Assembly: GCA_029962745.1 (NCBI GenBank)
Contig: CM057153.1
Span: forward strand, 6,477,314 to 6,541,313
DNA from: Echinometra lucunter
Taxonomy: Eukaryota; Echinodermata; Echinoidea; Camarodonta; Echinometridae
DNA length: 64,000 nucleotides
Reading direction: 5' to 3'
Shown here: positions 10,691 through 21,999 of the stretch, piece by piece
Numbering within the stretch: position 1 is the first letter of the stretch
Layout of the letters: every line of letters begins with the position of its first letter
Notes under the pieces: model-generated
Told to the model about the DNA's origin: nothing
The model's database searches: none
What the model saw: the letters and a program-made list of their open reading frames with translations, nothing else
Position numbers and translations under genes: made by a program

Positions 10691-11589
10691 CATATCAAGT
10701 TCAGTAAATGAAAATGGATGACAAGTGTGTGTGGGAGGGGGTGTCACTTGTAACCAGTGGAAGGTGGGGGGGGGGGCAAGGATGGATGCAGAAAATGCTG
10801 CGCAGGAGAATATGCAGAGGAAAGTACTGAAAAGTGTACCAAAAATAGATAAATGTAGAATACAAGACAGTGATAGGGCATAGAATGCAAGCAAGAATAG
10901 AGAAAAAAAAGAAGTAGGAAAAAGAATAAAGTGGCGGAAAATGAAGGAACACAAAATGAAACAACACAGTGGCAGACACAAGTACTGACATCCATAATGA
11001 ATTATTAAATACCAAGAGAGAAATTCAGAACAGAATTCACAGAACCTCAGGGAACCAGGTATTTGATTTTTTAAAATTTTATTCATTTATTCATTATTTT
11101 TCCTTTTGTTTTTATTCTAGTCACCAGTGAGGTTTCAAAAAAGAGAATAAACTTGGCAAGGAGAAGTAGAGAAAAAAAGGTCTACAGAAACCAGATCAGT
11201 GGTATATAAACATAATCAAGATAGCTACATGGTAAATAAGAAATAAACAATATGGTATGAAACCAAAGAAAGCACCTACAATCAACATTGCTTGATGGCT
11301 AGACTGATACAGATAAAAAACAATAGAACTGTTCAAAGATCAGTAAATGATAGGTAAAACATACACAGATAGATTAAAGTACATAGACTGAAAGAGTAAT
11401 AATACATAGACATACACAAAAATACATTACATTAAACTACACACTGATAGGAGAGAAGATATGAGATAAAGAGACAATTTATGCAAATAGACTGATAAGC
11501 ACAGACAGACAGAAAGACATAAATAAACATATGTTCCTCTAAACAATTACTTCATGACTGACAAGGCTGGCCATCGATGACTGACAAGC

Positions 11590-11700
11590 TTTCAGAAAAG
11601 AGCAAGAGGGAATTTGGGAGTTGAAGAGAGAGAGAGAAGAAGAATTGAGGAGGAAAGATGGAAAGATGAAATAAGGGAGAAGGCAAGAGAGAAAGAGAAT
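11590..11700. repeat. Purine-rich simple sequence
   Basis: AGAG and GGAAAG-rich tract. The minus-strand frame at 11539-11739 is its low-complexity shadow. 11700-13480 holds otherwise unique sequence, with another GACAGA tract at 12320-12360. Confidence 0.7.
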
Positions 11701-13491
11701 GGGACTTATGGGGAAGATTTGAGACAGCCTAATGACCATTTAAATGTAAGAAAAGTGTTGATCTTTAACAGGACATAAGAAGAACCAAGACAGAGAAAAA
11801 ACATGTAGGAGGGTTAATCAACCAAACAAAAAGTGCCTATAAAACAGTAACTGAGCTCACAAAAAAGGGGGAAAAATTTTAACAACTTATCTGTTTTCGT
11901 TTCTAGATAGACATGCTAAATTTCCTTTATCTTTCTTATTACAATGTAATTGTCTCATACTGTTGCTACTGAAGTTTCCTAGAAGGAAATACCGATACAG
12001 GAAGCAAAAGTTTAATGAGAGTGCATGGATATTACACATAGTCCATGTTGCCTTTAAATCAAACAATCGGCTAAAATCAAACTTGTTTTAAGAACCATTT
12101 ATTTTTCCTACATTAAATTGAGGTGTCCATTTCTAGTAATGAATTTCAAGAATGATAAACTGAAAACTTTTGAATTTTGGGCCCTATTAGCCAATTGAGG
12201 CTCCTTATATTCATACCAGTAGTTCCTGGCTTTTTCAACATGAAGGCATTTTTTTTTCAGAACAGACAACATCATCAATTAAAACCAACATTTGAAAATG
12301 GAATAAGTGAGAAAAACAGAGGAAAGAGAGAGACAGACAGAGACAAAGACAAAGAAAATATAAGAAATAGTGGGAGAGAGTAGAATAGGGTGCATATCTG
12401 TACACTTTTCATGTCTTTCAACAAGCAACATGGGAGGCAGACAAGCCAGTTCTCTCTTTCTCTCCAAAATTACTCCGCCACCGCCAACCTCTCCGTGACC
12501 TCAATCCCCCTTTGGCTGCTCCGTGGAAACAAGAATAATGCTTTCACTTTAGATACAAAAGTGTGTGATGCTTTTGAACATGGGTGAGACATCCTGAGGT
12601 AGATTCATTAAAGTTGAACCCAGTCAAGGAAAAACTGAAGTGTAGCTTGGTGTCCCAGTTCCCAGGGACCGACCATGATGAACAAAAGAAAAAAATTTCA
12701 TCCTGCGAAACATTGCGCATGAAATATTCATGTTCCATGTTATTTAAAGTTTATACCAACTGGATATATATCCACCTTCCAGGGCTGGGGCTTCATCCAT
12801 GAACAATGCAAACACAACTTTGAATAAAAGACCCTCCTCTGTTACCCACCCCTTCTACATCTTTAATACATGTGTAAAGAAACAATGAAAGAACGGAAAT
12901 TTTAACTAAACAAACTTGAAAAGTGAAACTAAGGGACATTGGAGTAAAGAAAATTACATTGGTACACCACTGAGAATTAAACTATTGAAATTCAAACCAT
13001 AGACATGGAACATAGTCATGTTGAAATTTAAAAAAATTCCGGGGAGGGGGATGCATTTATCTAAATAACCTTTCATTTAGCAGTGTCTTGCTACCAGTTT
13101 AAGAAATATCCTTTTTCTCCAGATTGTAAAGGTTTTGTCCTGACACACATATATTTTAGTGAATGAAAAGTTTCAATGAAATGAAGTAAACTTTTGCGCT
13201 CCAGATTTTCTCTTGAGTAAATTAACTTGTTTCATGAGAAATTTTTAGGATAAATGTATATCGAGAGATTTCACCACCTGTACCTTTCTCCCACCCTTAA
13301 ATTCAAAATGAATATAAACTATCATGACTGACATGGACTGCAGCTAGAATTCTTTCGACACATTCCACAATGGAACCCTGGAAAATTGACATTACCAGAA
13401 TACACATTCAATATTGTCTCAATGTTCTCATAGAAACTCTCATTGTCATAGAAGAGGAAAAGACAGAAAGGGACTTTTCGTTGATTGTAAG

Positions 13492-13587
13492 AAGACGACG
13501 ATTTGAACCCAGCGAAGAGTATACGGTAGCAATGTCAATTTGCAAGGAGACAGAGAAAATATTGACTTTGCCGGTTTGTCTACGAAG
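13492..13587 (+). CDS. Possible internal exon (unidentified)
   Basis: Acceptor TTTTCGTTGATTGTAAG, then 96 bases, then donor CGAAG|GTATGCC. The open frame reads one split base, 31 codons including FEPSEEYTVAMSICKETEK, and two leftover bases. An overlapping minus-strand frame is also open here and ends in a Cys-rich segment (CGMCRKNSSCSPCQS near 13330-13370), so the coding strand is not settled. No family is recognised. Confidence 0.22.
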
Positions 13588-13888
13588 GTATGCCTTTTCC
13601 ACAAGTCTGGTGTGTGCGGGACTTACATGTAAAACTTAGGGTCCCTATATCCTTCATTGTTTTTCTCGAAAGAAGAGAAATATGGACAATGTCATTAGAT
13701 ACTGTGTGGTTTAGTAGCTAGGTAATGTATACATGTATGTGAAGTGCAGTTGCATTGCTAGTTCTTGCAGTCTGTTATGAAAATGAAGATTAATGTAAGA
13801 GCTGGAAAACTGGCAGTTCTCTTTCAAAATGCCCTACTTCTCTCTGAAATTGCTCTCTATGCCTTTCAATAACATTTCTTCTGCTGCT

Positions 13889-13905
13889 CCCCCCCCCCCC
13901 CCCCC
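13889..13905. repeat. Poly-C tract (17) in pyrimidine-rich DNA
   Basis: C17 followed by about 200 bases of CT-rich sequence (to about 14100) without a coding signal. Confidence 0.9.
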
Positions 13906-14260
13906 ATATTTCCTCCTTTCCCCCTCACCCTTCCACTCTTCTAATTTCTAAAGTCATATTTTTCATTACCACCCCTTTCCCCAACCCTATTTCTAAAGCT
14001 TTGTCTTTATCTCCCCTTTTCACATCACACTCTCTTCCCATCTTCCTCTCTTTCCAGAATACCCCTCACTTTTTTTTCTTTTCTCTCCATCTTTTGTGCT
14101 CTACCACCACACTCCCAATAATTCATCCAATCATTATTCATTGACCACATTCATTCTCATCATGGTCTTACACAATGTCTTCACCTTCCCATCCTTCTTC
14201 CCCACATGGCAATGAATGATATCAGCTGAAGCTGCACTTGTTCATGGAAGGTTTCCCATT

Positions 14261-15074
14261 AGGTGGGTTCTCATCAGCTCAAGCTTAGCAATAGCCGGCT
14301 ATTTGGAGGATCAGGGGTAGGCCCCTAAAGCTCCGCCATTTTGTCCAGATCCATTAGAAGGCGGACCTAAGCACCATTAATATTTATGAGCAAAAATGAA
14401 TAATTCATTTTGTAAGATGATTCCAAGGAGTCACGTGCGTTTGTGCATGTTTTAGAACATTACACCCATCAGCTAAAAACATGCGCAATGATGCCCAATA
14501 AATGCGCAACAAATGCGCATTAAATCAAAGTATCATATTAATAGTGATACGCGCCATATGCGCAGTAGATATGAATAATGCGACAAAAACGGATGCTTAG
14601 GTCGACCTTCAAATGATCCGAAAGATGCGGGGCCTAATGTCATTCGCGTAATGATATAAGCGCGTGCTGCTTTTCGTCTAGTAAATTTATTATATGTCTA
14701 TGATCAGGGGTATTAGCCCAAAATCCGCTGAAGCGTGCTATCGTGTCCACATCAGCTTGAGCTCCAATACATAATATATTGCAATATAGCTGGAGCTAGT
14801 GCCCGATGTTGGCACACCTGAGCATGATGGAATTGACTGACCAGCTCCTGCAGCTCGAGCTGATGAGGACCCCCTCGAAAATAGCCAGCTATTTCATGAA
14901 TTAGCCAGCTATTCTGCAAATCAATCCAAGATTTGAGTGGCTTACTTTTCCTGCGAAATAGCCAGCTAATTCCGTCTTTATCTGAGAATTAGCTGGCTAT
15001 TCTCTGATCGGGCTAATTCCCGGGATCAGAAACAGCCAGTTATTCTATAAGCTTAAGCTGATGAAGACGAACCT
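14261..15074. mobile_element. Inverted-repeat element (outer MITE) split by a second insertion
   Basis: The left end AGGTGGGTTCTCATCAGC matches the reverse complement of the right end, AGGTTCGTCTTCATCAGC, and homology continues through AAGCTTA, ATAGCCGGCTATT and GATCAGGGG for about 60 bases. CATCAGCT(T/C)(A/G)AGCT occurs four times, two per orientation, and ATAGCCAGCTATT-like palindromes at least five times, so the element can fold at several levels. ATT flanks both ends, a possible 3-bp target duplication. No transposase frame. The left arm is interrupted by 14320-14701. Superfamily not assigned. Confidence 0.8.
14320..14701. mobile_element. 382-bp insertion nested in the outer MITE, 11-bp duplication
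   Basis: The 11-base word GATCAGGGGTA is present on both sides (14309-14319 and 14702-14712). Removing the insert restores GATCAGGGGTATTAGCCC, which pairs with the intact right arm of the outer element, so the insertion came later. The insert begins GGCCCC, has an opposing GGGGCC near 14632 and facing GGACCTAAGC / GCTTAGGTC words, and is richer in CpG than its surroundings (four TGCGCA sites at 14482-14562). It has no tRNA-type promoter or poly-A tail. Class unknown. Confidence 0.75.
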
Positions 15075-15689
15075 ATTATCCTTGATTGGATCAAGCACGA
15101 GACACACCTTCATTAATTACAGGATTCGCAGTGGCTTCATCAACATCTCGTCTACCGTTTTTACAATTTTTATGATGAGATCACGACTACCATCTGCTTG
15201 CTAACATCGTACATAGTCAGGTGAAGGTCGATACAGGAGGGGGGGAGTGGGTTCAAAAGTTCAATGTTGAAACTGGAAAAGTCCATTGTTTCTTTCACTC
15301 ATAGTTCATCAAAGTAATACTCTGTAGATCCAAAACAGAAAAAGAGGGTACCCTCACAAGACTTTACTTATTGACCAACCAAAATTGAACTAAAATATAC
15401 ACCAGGGAGAAAGTTTGAATATTTAAAAGAAAAATAATAACAGGCGACATTTAATACAGGTAAATAATTTGACACTTTATTTGACCTCATAAATTCTAGC
15501 ATGAAATAAAATCTACAGAAATCAATTTAAAAAGTTTTTTTATTGATCTAGATCAAATAGTGATAGCTTGGACAAAACAACTTCTAAAGATACGAGCGCA
15601 TGGTCCCACACATACACAAATCTGCTCTTCTGTTGTACTGTGCATCAAAAGAACAGAAACAAAACACAAAATAGACAACAAATATGTAC

Positions 15690-15885
15690 CAGATTTTAAT
15701 ATTTGTAGTTCAAGAAGGAAATCACTTTCAACAGATGAAATCAACTGCATATGATTTTTAGACTCTAGTTTTTCCCCTTGGAGAGTGAGCATTTGGGATA
15801 CAATTGGTTGCCAATGAGGCATGACAGTGGGTAGTGAAGGGAGAAGCATTATTAGATGTGTATTCTCTTCCTCTCTATGCAGGTG
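15690..15885 (-). CDS. Possible exon with helical peptide (unidentified)
   Basis: On the minus strand a long T-tract and TTGTCACTTTTCTAAG acceptor open a 65-codon frame beginning HLHREEENTHLIMLLPS and later ISSVESDFLLELQILKS. A possible donor, TCTG|GTACATATT, lies at 15690; without it the frame continues to 15553. Start phase 0, end phase 1. Composition (Glu, Leu, Ser, few low-complexity runs) is protein-like and suggests helices. The donor is weak and no homologue is recognised. Confidence 0.3.
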
Positions 15886-16375
15886 CTTAGAAAAGTGACA
15901 AGGTAAAAAAAAAAATGAAATTCCCATCCCTTTCCAACAATACAGATTTAGCTTAGTATGAATTTTTGCAGAAAAGCAATGCCAGTTATTCAGATTTGTC
16001 CATGGGGCATATCCTTCAACTTTGGTTTGCTGTGAGCTTTGAGCTCCGGCTTTTGATCATTTTTTTTTTTTCTTGTCTTTGTTCTTCAGGATTGTTTTTA
16101 TATTTCATGTTTATGGATCAGTAATCTTGCAAAATGAACTGGATGATGAGATAACCAAGTTATCTCCATATCCGACATCTAAAATTCAGTATTGTCAATG
16201 CTCAGTGGGGTGAATTCCACACCAATATTCTGATGAACTGTCACAGAGGCATTATGCCCATCATCTGACCATTTTGTTTCACACTTTTGTACTCCCCTAG
16301 ATCTTCTGTAATACATGGCACCGAAGACCTATTCAGATTCCATGATTTATCAGTTTGATTTTGTGACAGCCTTCT

Positions 16376-16394
16376 CCCCCCCCCCCCCCCCCCC
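16376..16394. repeat. Poly-C tract (19)
   Basis: Uninterrupted C19. From 16400 to 18010 the sequence is unique and contains no feature I would defend. Confidence 0.9.
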
Positions 16395-18016
16395 TCTTCC
16401 CCATCCCAACCATCCTTAGCCACTGACACTGACCTGGGACTCCCCCACCCTCCAAATACCCCAAACCAGTTTCCACTAGAAAACCAAACTTCAGTCCCAT
16501 CCCCTTACTTTGGCATCAGCCATCACCCCAATTAACCACTATCACCCGCACCTATTCATCCAATTTATGTTCTATTCCTCCAGTCCCATCTATTCATTTG
16601 GGTGTTATCCTGGAGGCCAGTACTGGAAGGAGGCCAAAGCCCATTGATACCTTATTTTAGCCATGATAAATCTCGCCAGTGAGTCAGTGGGAATGTATAC
16701 GCTTTCAACCGACTTGGTGGGAATGTAATGGTTTGTTTGCTTTGAACAGAAGCCAAATACTACTCCTCTTTTTAAAACCTGAGCTATTCTCCCTTTGTCC
16801 TGAACGGCATGTGACTTTTACGTGAACTCTGTCACAGGAGTCATTCAAAGAACAAGCAAACCGGCCATAAATACAATGTTTTTCCCACAAAACATGGGAA
16901 TAGCATACCAGCCATGTAGATCATATATCAAAAGACTCTATAGTATACCTGAGACTGTTAGTACAATGCAGGATTTCCTCTGTAATAATGCAATTTGATG
17001 GACATGTGTTTATTATCCTACATGACACAAACTGGAAAAACAATTATGAAGAATTTCAGAGTCCTGTTTCCTCCGAGGACTGCTTTCCAGGATGTTCCTT
17101 CAAATTTCATAGCGAGAAGCCATAATCTCTCATATGTTTATGACATGTTTATCTCACAGCATTTCAATAACTTGAACAAAAGCTTGGTTTATGATTTATG
17201 CTTTTAGATACGAGGGATACAAGGGTGGAATTGGGATGGAGGGGTGGGGTTGTCACTATGCCGTGTATTCATCAGCAGTTGGTGAGCATGACAAACTTTC
17301 ACACCTTTCTGTGGCGTTGATTTATTTTCGTGACTTATGGATGAACTTTGCTATCTGCTGGTTGAACTTGCTCCGTTTCTGAGAGCTTGGCAGTTTTCTA
17401 CAGAAGGCTGTTAACTATACATTTGTCTTCCATTGCAAGTTTTTTTCATTGCTAAAATTGCACTATTGTTTGACCTGTTCTCAATTTATGCGGATCTGTG
17501 AAACTTACAGAGCAATGAAGCCTTAAACTGTATGGCAGGCTGAACAAAATACATAATCTACTTGACTGCATAACCATTGAGTGTTGAAAAGAACCAAAAT
17601 CATGCCCAAAAGATGACCCTGCATATTCGTTGTGGCCTGTAAGTCATTTTAATACACCACATTAGTGTCTTAAGACTTAGGCAGTTTACCCAATTAAGTC
17701 TGATCATGAATCAGAAATGTTATACAACTACAATTAAAGGACCTTTCGTCTTCTTTTCATGACAAATTTCAATAGTATTCCCCCCAAAAAGAAGAAGCAT
17801 ATAACATTGTAGTTATAAGCTAACAACAAAAATTATGGAAAAAGTTTTCTTGTATGTTTGGAATATCGTAAGTCCTAGTTAAGTTAAATGCCTATATCAT
17901 AAGTGGAAAATGGAAGTGAAGACTTACAAAAATTATTAAAACATACAGCTTCAGGCAGTGTATAGTCTTCCAACAGAACTTTTATTCCATTCACCTTAGA
18001 AGTGACATGAAGTGCA

Positions 18017-18054
18017 TTTTTTTTTTTTTTTTTTTTTTTTTGGGGGGGGGGGGG
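18017..18054. repeat. T25-G13 compound homopolymer
   Basis: Twenty-five T directly followed by thirteen G. Its mirror type, C then A, is at 18289-18313 and 48804-48840. Confidence 0.95.
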
Positions 18055-18288
18055 CTATTCAGGACCAAAGATATGTGAAAATATCAAGAGAACCTACAAC
18101 TGCAAGCAAAATTATGGTAACTCCTGTCCCCAACACTCACAAACCTATATAAACAAATATAGCAGCAAATGAACACTAATTTGGAATTGCAAATTTGAGG
18201 TTTACACACTTCTACTCATCCCAGTTACATCACAAGGCTCAACACTAAAAAGTTCCTGGAGCACAAGGTCTCTCAAAATCAATGTCTA

Positions 18289-18461
18289 CCCCCCCCCCCC
18301 CTAAAAAAAAAAAGAATTCCTTTAATATCGTGCATACAGACCCAGAATATTTCTTTCTTAACCAAACCCTCCCCCCTCCCACACATATACACACACATAC
18401 ATACACCCCTTCAGAGTATAGTGTGAATCCATGGTGTGTGTTTATATATATATATATATAC
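18289..18461. repeat. C13-A11 tract, (CA)n and (TA)n cluster
   Basis: C13 then A11 at 18289-18313, an interrupted CA/CATA repeat at about 18380-18410 and (TA)10 at 18443-18461. The open frames on both strands here are low-complexity. Confidence 0.85.
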
Positions 18462-18753
18462 ATACATACAAGAGAGTTTCAGAATTATATTTTTAATTCA
18501 ACTCTTTCAAGCTATGGGTAAAGTATAAGATACCTGAGACTGAACTTGAACTTGAGTACAAGTCTAGGGGGCTGCAGCGTAAAGACTATATCAAACATTT
18601 CAGCTATGTTTCCTACAGTGAGTCACAGAGGGGGGCCTGTCTTTGGTAGGAGCTTAGAAATACTTGAATATATATCACAAACACCAGCCTTATGTCAAGC
18701 ACTGACCAGACTTTTTCTCCCCCCACTCGCCTCCATCTCTTTCTTTCTCCCAG

Positions 18754-18815
18754 GGATAATAGCCTCGTTTGCACAAACCCTAATAGATACTATATCAGAA
18801 TGTATTGTGACTTGA
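18754..18815 (+). CDS. Weak exon candidate (unidentified)
   Basis: A long pyrimidine tract ending CTTTCTTTCTCCCAG is an excellent acceptor. The frame then reads DNSLVCTNPNRYYIRMYCDL up to a moderate donor, TTGA|GTAAAGCC. Another frame is open over the same interval, the donor is not strong, and the pyrimidine tract could be simple sequence. Confidence 0.15.
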
Positions 18816-18899
18816 GTAAAGCCTAACCCAACTTCCCACTGGTAGTAAACGTAAGGAGCAGCAACAGTACAGAGCTGCCTGTGGACTAGAGTCTCCATA

Positions 18900-20200
18900 G
18901 TCTGCTAGTCAAGACCCTCCTTTATGCTTTATGTCCAACAATGATTGCGTGCCTGCGTACTAGTAAAAGCCTACGCCACGGATTGTTATCACAACAGCAA
19001 ACAGGACCCCACCTTTCCTTGTTCCTCTTCTCGTTCTCTCTTGCAAACTTTGATTGCAATTGGAAGAAGAAGTCTAGTCAGATTGGGATGGTACCATTGT
19101 GTGTGACTCACAGACGCTTATCAAGTTCAAACTGCTGATGGCTACAGTATCAGGGTGGTCCCTCAATCTGGGGAAACTCCAACAGCCTGTTCAGACTGCA
19201 GGAATGTGATACACAATAGAGAAACATTGTGTAACCAATCATTGTATAATAAAAAGTACATGCACATGTGAAAAGAGTGCCGCATAAAAAATGTTTTGTA
19301 GAGGATAGCTATCAATTTTCAATATCAGCTTTTTAATGGTATTGCTTGATGGATACAAAATGACAGATAAACAGCCTGCAATCACAATAAGCCCATCCCA
19401 GTTATTCATTTCTGCAACAGTACAATATTCACCTCATAGAGGATCCTGATCCTCCATGGGGTTTTCATTCGAAATGATGCTAAACTGTTTGTTACACCAT
19501 GTTTCTCCATGTTTCAAAACAAAACATTCAGACAAGAAAAATAAGTTACTTCTGGTGTAGAATTATAGTTTTACTAACACTATGTGATGTGCATTGTTAG
19601 TCTGAACAGGGGGGTAAAATGTTGATCTGAAGACAGTCAAGGCTAGCTAGATGTATTTAAAAGAGTTCAACTGATATTCACTGTAATCAGTATCTTGTTG
19701 CAGACTTCAAGAAGGTTGTTTGACCTGGGGGTTTGATCCATTGACCTCCGTATCACTGTGACATTGGCAAACCAGCTGTACAGCAGATTTCCCATTAGAC
19801 TTTGGGGTAACTTCCACACAATGACATACAGTTCATGGTCAGAAAAGTATCGTATTTTCATGGACTTATGCCTCCTTTAAAGAAAAAATGCAGGTCAGTG
19901 ACTTCATCTATGAGAGCAAGTCAAGTCTTAAAAAACAGTTTACACAGACATTTCATTACCATCATTATATACATGCTTCTTAGCTGCTGGATTCCAATGT
20001 TTTAGCCATCAACTATCCAAATGAAAGCAGTAGCCAGAATTTTAATCTGAACCCACCAAACAGGGACCCAACTCAAAATAAGTAGCTCTGGACTATGGTT
20101 CAAGACTCCATGCAGTACTTCCAACTTTTTCAAAGATATTCTTCATGCTCTAAGTGTGATCATATCAACCAGATAACTATGCCATAAGCAAGACTATTCA
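18900..20200. other. Unique sequence, nothing recognised
   Basis: No repeat pair or splice-bounded frame noted. Confidence 0.4.
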
Positions 20201-20207
20201 ACTTCAC

Positions 20208-20296
20208 CCATTGAATAGTATGCCCAAGATAACTTGGGCTGGGGTCTATGGAAAACGCATGATATACTAACATCAAATCATGGTTAAACAGTTCAG
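20208..20296 (-). mobile_element. Family A short element, minus orientation
   Basis: Matches the 3858-3949 unit in reverse: GATAACTTGGGCTGGGGTCT, then ATGGAAAACGCATGATATAC. The ends are decayed. Confidence 0.55.
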
Positions 20297-20739
20297 GAAG
20301 TTTAAAACGGAAAAATGGTAGAACTTTCAATGGTTTCCTAATCCCAAACTAACAACATCTTTTGTGATTTTTCTCTATCAAAAATACACACAACTTGTCA
20401 GACCATTTTCCATTAATAAAAGAAATAATGATACACAAAACCATACATGCAAGGTAATGAGCAGACCAATATAAAATCATGTACAAATCTATAATTTATA
20501 TTTCAAATAACTTTTTCTAATGGATCAGACATGGAAAGAGATTAAATTTTGGTATTTTCTATTGAGAAAAAGAAAAGCACTGACAATGAATACAAATGCG
20601 AATACTAATGAATATATCACTTCTCTTTTGTTTATATCATATGAATATTTTTTAAAATATTGCTAGCACCTTCAAACATAACTCAACAATACACACAAGA
20701 CATGGTAATCCCAGAGTAACATGCCTGCATTAGATGAGA

Positions 20740-20901
20740 TTACAACATCAGGTTCAAAGATGAAGTGACCTTCACCCCAAACCATATCTGGGCATGGCTA
20801 CTTTCAACAGCCCCCTCGGCTGTCCACATGAGCAGAAGTCTCTTACTGTCAAAATATGAATGAACGACTGATGCATGGCTGAGAGTGTACTGCCGGGGTG
20901 C
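20740..20901 (-). CDS. Possible terminal exon (unidentified)
   Basis: On the minus strand the acceptor ends CACGGGCTGCAG and the next frame runs 53 residues to TAA, including SVVHSYFDSKRLLLMWTA. Local GC content and CpG are higher than around it. A second overlapping frame is also open on the same strand, and the pyrimidine tract before the acceptor is interrupted. I do not recognise the peptide. Confidence 0.2.
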   Translation of the reverse strand, partial: APRQYTLSHASVVHSYFDSKRLLLMWTAEGAVESSHAQIWFGVKVTSSLNLML

Positions 20902-21003
20902 CTGCAGCCCGTGTAAATTAATAAGACGATGACGATCGATCGGTGGCGTAATAAAATCGGCTGGTGAAAGGCTGGCCGGGTGAATGTCTGGGTCATGCTG
21001 GTG

Positions 21004-21410
21004 CTTCAACTCTTAAAGCTGCACTGTGTGGTATTGTTGGGTCAATGAGAGGTGATTCAATTCTTAAAGCTGCATTCTATGGTAAAGATGGTGGCCAAGC
21101 AATCATTTGGATCTTGGCCATGCTTCAAAACTCAAAGCTGTGTGCCAAGGTATTGCTGGTTTGGGGGGGGGGGGGGGTGGCGGCTCTTCTCTTGAAGCTG
21201 CATTCTACATACTGCTGAATGGGTGCTGAATGGTGCATGTAGGGGTCGTGGGTGGTGCTTATTCTCACTTAACGCTACCTTCTGTGGTAATGCTGTGGAA
21301 AGGGAGCATGGTGTATCAACTCCTCAAACTGAATTCTGAGGTAATACCGACTCAGTAAATTGCTTTTGGTGATTGTGAAGGTATTGTAGGTATCTAAAAC
21401 TGCATGTGAC
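21004..21410. repeat. Degenerate minisatellite, about seven units of 50-75 bp
   Basis: Units start near 21005, 21056, 21124, 21186, 21259, 21315 and 21390 with TTCAACTCTTAAAGCTGCAT-like sequence, followed by TCTGTGGTAATGCTGG-like sequence. Unit length varies and one unit contains a G15 run (21163-21177). The short plus-strand frame over it is not a gene. Confidence 0.7.
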
Positions 21411-21917
21411 ACATCATTCAGATATTTATTTAATGGTATTATTAATAATTGAAATATATAGAATAATTTTTAAATAATGTATTATCCTTTTCCTCTGTAT
21501 TGCAAACAGCAATTTGGCAGGTTTAACAGGCTTCTAAAGAGACATCCTAACCTGTGGTTTCTCCTACATGTTTAGAGCCTGTTTATCTACAGATGAAGCG
21601 AACACACCCCATCTACATGGAATGACATGGGGGAAGAGGCCTAGGCGATGAGATTATAGCCAAATAATGATGTCTATCATATCCGATGATCGATTGCAGA
21701 ACGTAATTGGAGGATACCATTCTCGGACATGGTTTGCCCCCTTCCAGATACCATAGCCCATCCCTTGTGACCCTGGCCTCGAGAAGAAATCAACAGACAT
21801 ATCAAACATAGCCAACCGATCATGACCTGCTTTTTAGAGGGGGCACGCATCGCACAAAAATGTTTTTATCGTTGCCTCGGGACATGATGGGAGAAACATA
21901 AGTCATTATGAACTTAC

Positions 21918-21984
21918 CTGCCATGCACACTCTCTCTCCCGTTAAGTGACTCTGTGAATTTGCATAATGCATAATCAGCCCCCT
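21918..21984 (-). CDS. Possible internal exon (unidentified)
   Basis: A strong donor, GGCAG|GTAAGTTC, ends a 67-base block preceded by a pyrimidine-rich acceptor region (CAACCCCTTCCTCATT upstream, AG at 21985-21986). The block starts with two bases of a split codon and reads GAD then YALCKFTESLNGRESVHG, leaving two bases. The frame stays open upstream of the acceptor as well. One other frame is also open for part of it. Good donor, fair acceptor, no family recognised. Confidence 0.3.
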
Positions 21985-21999
21985 CTATTTCGTTACCCC

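Noticed and set aside
10422..11086. Four overlapping minus-strand frames of 65-196 codons
   Set aside because: They lie opposite GA-rich simple repeats; several frames are open at once and the peptides are low-complexity.
12261..12383. Plus-strand block after a poly-T CAG acceptor
   Set aside because: The peptide quickly becomes a GACAGA repeat translation, and the donor choice is arbitrary.
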